From Euonymus europaeus (Eukaryota > Streptophyta > Magnoliopsida > Celastrales > Celastraceae), in the NCBI GenBank assembly GCA_963580455.1, contig OY756958.1, positions 24,626,501-24,690,500 of the forward strand: a stretch of 64,000 nucleotides of DNA, in the 5' to 3' direction. Under the pieces are notes generated by a model. It ran no database searches. It saw nothing but the letters and a program-made list of their open reading frames with translations, and was not told where the DNA came from. Made by a program: the position numbers and the translations under genes. Shown here piece after piece: positions 59,701-64,000 of this stretch. The first letter of the stretch is position 1, and each line of letters opens with the position of its first letter.

Positions 59701-61388
59701 GGTAAGCAATGCTTTGGTTTCTTGAAATTTTCTATTTGCCATCTTCTATGTTGGTTTTATGTAATTCTAGGCAACCTTAGCTGCCTATCATTCAGGCAAG
59801 CTATTTTTATTGTATCATAAATCTGCCTTTAGTATACCGACCAATATTATGCAAACAAAGGCCGTGCCCGAGTGCTTGACTCTGCCCTCTGGTAGAAGTG
59901 TCTGATATCATTATGTTTCTTATATTTTGTAATTGAGCTGAGTTTTTCAAGGTTGCAGGGATATATGGCAACTGAGCAAATCTGCCTTCCAAGAGAAGAC
60001 GATGGATGTGCATACAAAGCTTATGAGGAAATATAAGCAAGTCCCTGAATGGTGGTTTATGTGCCTCCTTCTCCTGAATTTTGTGGCTACCATTTTTATA
60101 TTTGAGTACTACAATGACCAACTACAGTTGCCATGGTGGGGAGTATTGCTAGCTTGTGGTCTTGCAATATTTTTCACTCTTCCTATTGGAGTCATCAAGG
60201 CAACAACAAATCAGGCAAGAGTTCCATTCTGGGTTTTCACAAATTTGTGTGACAAATGAACTCATCTTAGTTTGTATGAACATATCCTGTTTTTCACGTT
60301 TCTTATCGTCATTGAACTTGTATAAGATGGATATAGCCTCGATCATGAACTCTTACACTCGTAATTGTTGAAATTAATTGCAATAGTATAATGATTATTG
60401 CCATATTCTGGTGTACTATATGAAGCTTTTAATTCTCTAATGTGGACATATATTATTGGAAAACAGACACCAGGCTTGAATGTCATCACCGAGTATATCA
60501 TTGGGTACTTGTATCCAGGATATCCTGTCGCAAACATCTGCTTTAAGGTATATGGTTACATCAGTATGAAACAAGGGCTCACTTTCTTGCAAGACTTCAA
60601 GCTCGGGCACTACATGAAGATTCCTCCTAGATCCATGTTTACTGCACAGGTTCACTTCCCCCTATTCTTCTGTTAATGTAGCAAGAACATTGGTTAGTAA
60701 AATGGTAACTAACAACATTACCGAGTTTTTTTTCTTCTATCGATCCATTTTTAAGAGATGGTTGGCTTTCCAGGTGTCTGGTACCGTCATAGCAGCATTC
60801 GTGCATTTAGTTACGGCTTGGTGGCTCATAGAAAACATCCCAGATATATGTGACCGTGCATTGCTTCCTATGGGCAGCCCATGGACTTGCCCCGGTGACC
60901 ATGTATTCTATGATGCCTCTGTAATATGGGGTTTGATTGGTCCTCGCAGAATTTTCGGAGATCTTGGCTATTATTCCTCCATCAATTGGTTTTTCTTAGT
61001 CGGGGCTATCGCTCCTGTCCTAGTTTGGATTGCACAGAGGGCCTTTCCAAGCAAGCGTTGGATTGGGCTTATTAACATGCCAGTGCTTCTAGGCGCTACA
61101 CTAGACATGCCACCAGCTACCGCTGTCAACTACACTAGTTGGGTTCTTATTGGATTTGCCTCCGGCTTTATTGCCTACAGGTATTACCGTGACTGGTGGA
61201 GCCGCCATAACTACGTTTTGTCTGCTGCACTCGATGCTGGATTAGCCTTCATGGCAATATTGTTGTACTTGTGCTTGGACATGGAGCATGTGATACTCAA
61301 CTGGTGGGGAAGTGAACCTGATGCTTGTCCATTGGCTTCCTGCCCGACTGCTCCTGGGGTAGTAGTTAAAGGCTGCCCAGTTTTCTGA
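56710..61388 (+). CDS. Oligopeptide transporter (OPT family, plant PT clade)
   Basis: Six exons, 755 residues: 56710-56743, 56822-57431, 59132-59701, 59959-60214, 60467-60649, 60774-61388. The protein has an acidic cytosolic N terminus followed by many hydrophobic segments. Family signatures are present: [40 protein letters not shown] (NPG motif), [41 protein letters not shown] and the C terminus [20 protein letters not shown]. OPTs are proton-coupled plasma-membrane carriers of small peptides, glutathione or metal-ligand complexes; the substrate cannot be assigned here. The first exon (11 codons) was accepted because its phase-1 junction restores ATC CAG and the frame is open to the start. 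Intron 4 uses a GC donor (CAG|GCAAGA at 60215) with an AG acceptor; all others are GT-AG. Intron 2 (1.7 kb) hosts a hAT-like element. The length is normal and no lesion is visible. Confidence 0.94.
57616..58553. mobile_element. Non-autonomous hAT-like element in OPT intron 2, 938 bp
   Basis: The ends TAGTGATGACA and TGTCATCCCTA are inverted repeats related to those of the element at 54194. Identical 8-bp direct repeats TTTCTAAT flank it (57608-57615, 58554-58561). Subterminal CCGATCTGATCCGG and AATCCGATCTGAT are also near-inverted. It is AT-rich inside with no transposase. The host intron's splice sites lie outside it. Confidence 0.88.
60215..60466 (+). other. GC-AG intron (OPT intron 4)
   Basis: The reading frame of the transporter requires AAT CAG to be joined to ACA CCA GGC. 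The only donor that achieves this is CAG|GCAAGA; the acceptor is AAACAG. GC-AG introns make up about one percent of plant introns and usually keep a strong CAG|GCAAG context, as here. Confidence 0.85.
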
Positions 61389-63016
61389 GTGAAGTCATTT
61401 TACTGATTTGAGATATTTGTTTGCCAGTAATGGACAAATGTAGAATTAATAAATTTACATCGTGAATAAATTATGTGTACACAACCACGCTGTTTGAAAC
61501 TATTTAAACTATATTATTCTTTACAAATTTTTACGAGAGAGGCTCATGTTTATCATTCTGAAGGCTAAGAAATCACCCAACATTGTTAAATAAAATTACA
61601 ATTTTTTATGAGCAAATAAAACTAGATTGTCTTCTCTCGCTGTTTTTTCATAAATAAATAAAAATAGACTAAAAACATAAATTCATTAATAAATACTTGA
61701 CAAAAATGATAAAATTTTGGTTAACTGTACTTTCAAAAATGTTATGGAACCCAACTTTTATTAGCCCAACTCAATCAAAGTCTACATGGCACTCCATGTT
61801 GGTGTGCCATGTTGGACTCTTTTAAAAATCAATTTTTATTTATCTTTTTCATAAACGAAACTTTAAAACGTTTTATCTCTCAAAATACATGTTAGATTTC
61901 AAAAAAAAATTACATATTCGAACTCAACGTGTAAAAATCTTTCTAATAAGACCCATTGTCTATAGTTTTTATTGTGTTTTTTCAATTATATTATTTTTAA
62001 AAATAATGTAATTCATATATATAACGTGCAAAGTGTTTATTCGAGCTGAAATTTTATTATATTATGATAGTATAATATATATTTATTATTTTTTTGCATT
62101 TTTAGTGAAATTGCGTTGAGTATCTGAACCCGTTAGAGTATAATAGTTAGGACCTTATGGTTTAACACTTGAGACATTTAAGATTTTGTAGTGAATCCGT
62201 CAAGATTTAGTGAATCTGAGTCTTTTAGGTTACAAAATTGAAATCCGATATACGAGCCCTTTAGGGTTTAGCGAATCCGTTCATCTTAGGGTTTAACACT
62301 TATTGTTTAGGTTACAGTAAGAAAATCCGATATACGAGCTTATATCGATACCCATAAATAAACACTAGAACCTACGTAAGCCACATATTAGTACAAAAAA
62401 ATTAATGTAATTAAAAACAATGTAATTAAGAATGAGTGATTAAAACCTATCGATGATAGATCTTGTTAGATATATATTTACTTGTTGATTATGGATACGT
62501 AATTTTTTTCGAAATCTAATATGTATTTTAAGAGAGAAAGTGTTTTAAAATTTTGTTTTAAAAAATGTACTGTCAGTTTTTCAAATGAGATATTTTATTT
62601 TTTAAAATTTTAATTTGTCATATTATTTGCTTACAAAACATGTCATGTAGACTTGAATTAATTATTGAGTTACATAAACTTAGACTATTTAACACTACTC
62701 TTTTATTTTACAATATCGAAAGATAGAACTTGTTACACTTTTCATCACCGATTTTTTTTTATTACAAAGTCATCATCTAAATTATAAAAATGAGACAAAA
62801 TCGCTACCCGATCAGATTTTCCATAGTTTCGATCAGGGGACATGCTGATGTGGTTTAGTAGTCATTGAATGATGGTCAAAATTAGCTTATTTGGCTTCTA
62901 AATCAATAAATACTTATTTATAATATTTTTTAAAAATTATTTGGCAATTTAAAATCTTACGGTGATCGAAGTCCAAGGCGTTCCAAAGTATAATAACCCG
63001 ATATTTTTCTTTTGGT
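61389..63016. other. Intergenic region with a long inverted repeat
   Basis: 3' flank of the OPT gene, then an AT-rich foldback structure (61740-62690), then the short promoter of the PPR gene. AATCCGATATACGAGC occurs twice, near 62246 and 62325. No gene was seen. Confidence 0.6.
61740..62690. repeat. Long imperfect inverted repeat (foldback element)
   Basis: The left arm (about 61740-61930) contains AACTCAATCAAAGTCTACATGGCA and then AAAATACATGTTAGATTTC with a run of A and TTACATATTCG. The reverse complement of about 62470-62690 gives the same blocks in the same order (CAAGTCTACATGACA, AAAATACATATTAGATTTCG, TTACGTATCC). Arms of roughly 200 bases are separated by about 500 bases. Target duplications were not found. 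Probably a decayed foldback transposon. Confidence 0.65.
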
Positions 63017-63088
63017 ATGACAAACCTACTTGTTCGTCTCGCTTCTTCTTCAGGGTTTTGTAGAGGGTTATCCTCCAGAGAGACGGAC

Positions 63089-64000
63089 ATGGCGACTAAT
63101 CTGGCGATTCGGCGTTCTCGACTTTCTACTTTCTTCTTCAAGGTGCGTTCTCCTTGTCAAGCTTCTCGCTTCATTTCCGATTACACTAATATCTATTCCA
63201 ACAATGGAACCCTAGCCAATACCTTAAGCACCTCTGGATTTCCAAATCAATACCCGCCACCACAAACTCCTCATCATCCTCAATATCAACAACAGCAACC
63301 ACCGTCAGCTGACCCTAACTTCCACAGTGACCAGAGAAGCCGTAATCAGTGGACTCCGCAGCACCAGAGTCATGGTCAGGGCTATCAGCCTCAACCCGGA
63401 TATAATCCGAATAATCTGGCATACGTCTACCCGAGCCAACGGCATGGATATAATAATCCACAACCACAGATTCAGAACCCCAATCAGTGGAACCACCAAA
63501 TCAACCGGGATCAGGCGCCTCCTCCTCCACAGCGCCAGAGTCAGGGTCAGAGCTACCAGCCTCAACCTGGATATAATCGAAACAATCTGGTAGACAACTA
63601 CCCGAGTCAACGGCATGGATACGAAAATCCACAACCACAGATTCAAAATCCTAATCAGCGGAACAACCAAATCGATCTGAATCGAGCACAGAATGTGAAC
63701 GAGGCGCCTCCTCCTTCTAGTATTGTTGATTTGGTGCGTTTGTGCCAAGAGGAGAAGATCAAGGATGCGATTGAGGTGATGAACATGGGAGTTAAAGCTG
63801 ATGCTAATTGTTTCTACAATTTGTTTGAGTTGTGTGGAAAATCAAAGAAACTAGAGGACGGAAAGAAGGTACATGATTACTTTTTGCAGTCTTCTTTTAG
63901 GAGTGATCTTCAGTTGAATAATAAAGTGATTGAAATGTATGGGAAGTGTGAGAGTATGACTGATGCAAAGAGAGTGTTTGATCATATGCCAAGCAGGGAT
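63089..64000 (+). CDS. PPR protein resembling DYW2 (partial, runs off the window)
   Basis: The frame is open from ATG 63089 to the window end (304 codons, no stop). Residues 1-35 look like a mitochondrial or plastid targeting peptide (MATNLAIRRSRLSTFFFKV). Residues about 55-208 are rich in Gln, Pro and Asn, with a 57-residue direct duplication. From about residue 210 come helical PPR-type repeats: SIVDLVRLCQEEKIKDAIEV, FYNLFELCGKSKKLEDGKKV and LNNKVIEMYGKCESMTDAKR. This architecture, a QPN-rich linker followed by few PPR repeats, is that of Arabidopsis DYW2 (At2g15690) and relatives, whose C-terminal DYW domain serves organellar C-to-U RNA editing in complex with other PPR proteins. The DYW domain would lie beyond the window. 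An in-frame ATG at 63017 would add 24 residues; 63089 is preferred because the start then resembles the homologue. Confidence 0.85.
   Translation, partial: MATNLAIRRSRLSTFFFKVRSPCQASRFISDYTNIYSNNGTLANTLSTSGFPNQYPPPQTPHHPQYQQQQPPSADPNFHSDQRSRNQWTPQHQSHGQGYQPQPGYNPNNLAYVYPSQRHGYNNPQPQIQNPNQWNHQINRDQAPPPPQRQSQGQSYQPQPGYNRNNLVDNYPSQRHGYENPQPQIQNPNQRNNQIDLNRAQNVNEAPPPSSIVDLVRLCQEEKIKDAIEVMNMGVKADANCFYNLFELCGKSKKLEDGKKVHDYFLQSSFRSDLQLNNKVIEMYGKCESMTDAKRVFDHMPSRD

Overview
This is a eudicot-type plant nuclear window: AT-rich, with many short exons, GT-AG introns (one GC-AG exception), DNA-transposon debris between genes, and plant-specific gene families. No organelle, bacterial or viral replicon features were seen. 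I could not run searches; names come from recognising protein families and motifs, and exon borders were worked out by hand from splice sites, reading-frame continuity and family alignment from memory.

Layout. 1-840: LTR-retroelement-like DNA with a perfect 55-bp inverted repeat. 898-6660 (minus): a complete AHK1-type hybrid histidine kinase (13 exons, 1221 aa). 8719-11237 (minus): a 5'-truncated pseudogene of an ERD7/senescence-domain protein with one premature stop and two frameshifts. 11445-17500: gene-free, with a candidate 3-kb DNA element carrying a GTGATAC motif that flips strand, an unrecognised ORF remnant, and a 1.3-kb inverted-repeat element built around a G-rich ~30-bp minisatellite. 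17527-27787 and 30482-43217 (both minus): tandem duplicate GH38 alpha-mannosidase genes, each with 29 exons and no visible lesion. 44552-48632 (minus): proteasome ubiquitin receptor RPN10 (10 exons, 406 aa, three UIMs). 50253-51620 (minus): a single-domain rhodanese (STR16/18-like, 5 exons, 151 aa, signal peptide). 52900-56400: a transposon graveyard with a MULE-like foldback element, a hAT-like element and a MITE. 56710-61388 (plus): an OPT-family oligopeptide transporter (6 exons, 755 aa) with a hAT-like element in intron 2 and a GC-AG intron 4. 61740-62690: another long inverted repeat. 63089-end (plus): the N-terminal 304 codons of a PPR protein resembling Arabidopsis DYW2, cut by the window edge.

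The genes are individually regulated and do not form a pathway. The most informative structure is the alpha-mannosidase tandem pair. Comparing introns between the copies gives an empty site for each young insertion: copy B has gained a TRIM retrotransposon that was then partly amplified in tandem, a 174-bp MITE, and an ~880-bp insert ending in a SINE-like sequence; copy A carries ~1 kb inserted upstream. I found no evidence for an undescribed multi-gene system. The interesting material is transposon structure and the pseudogene.
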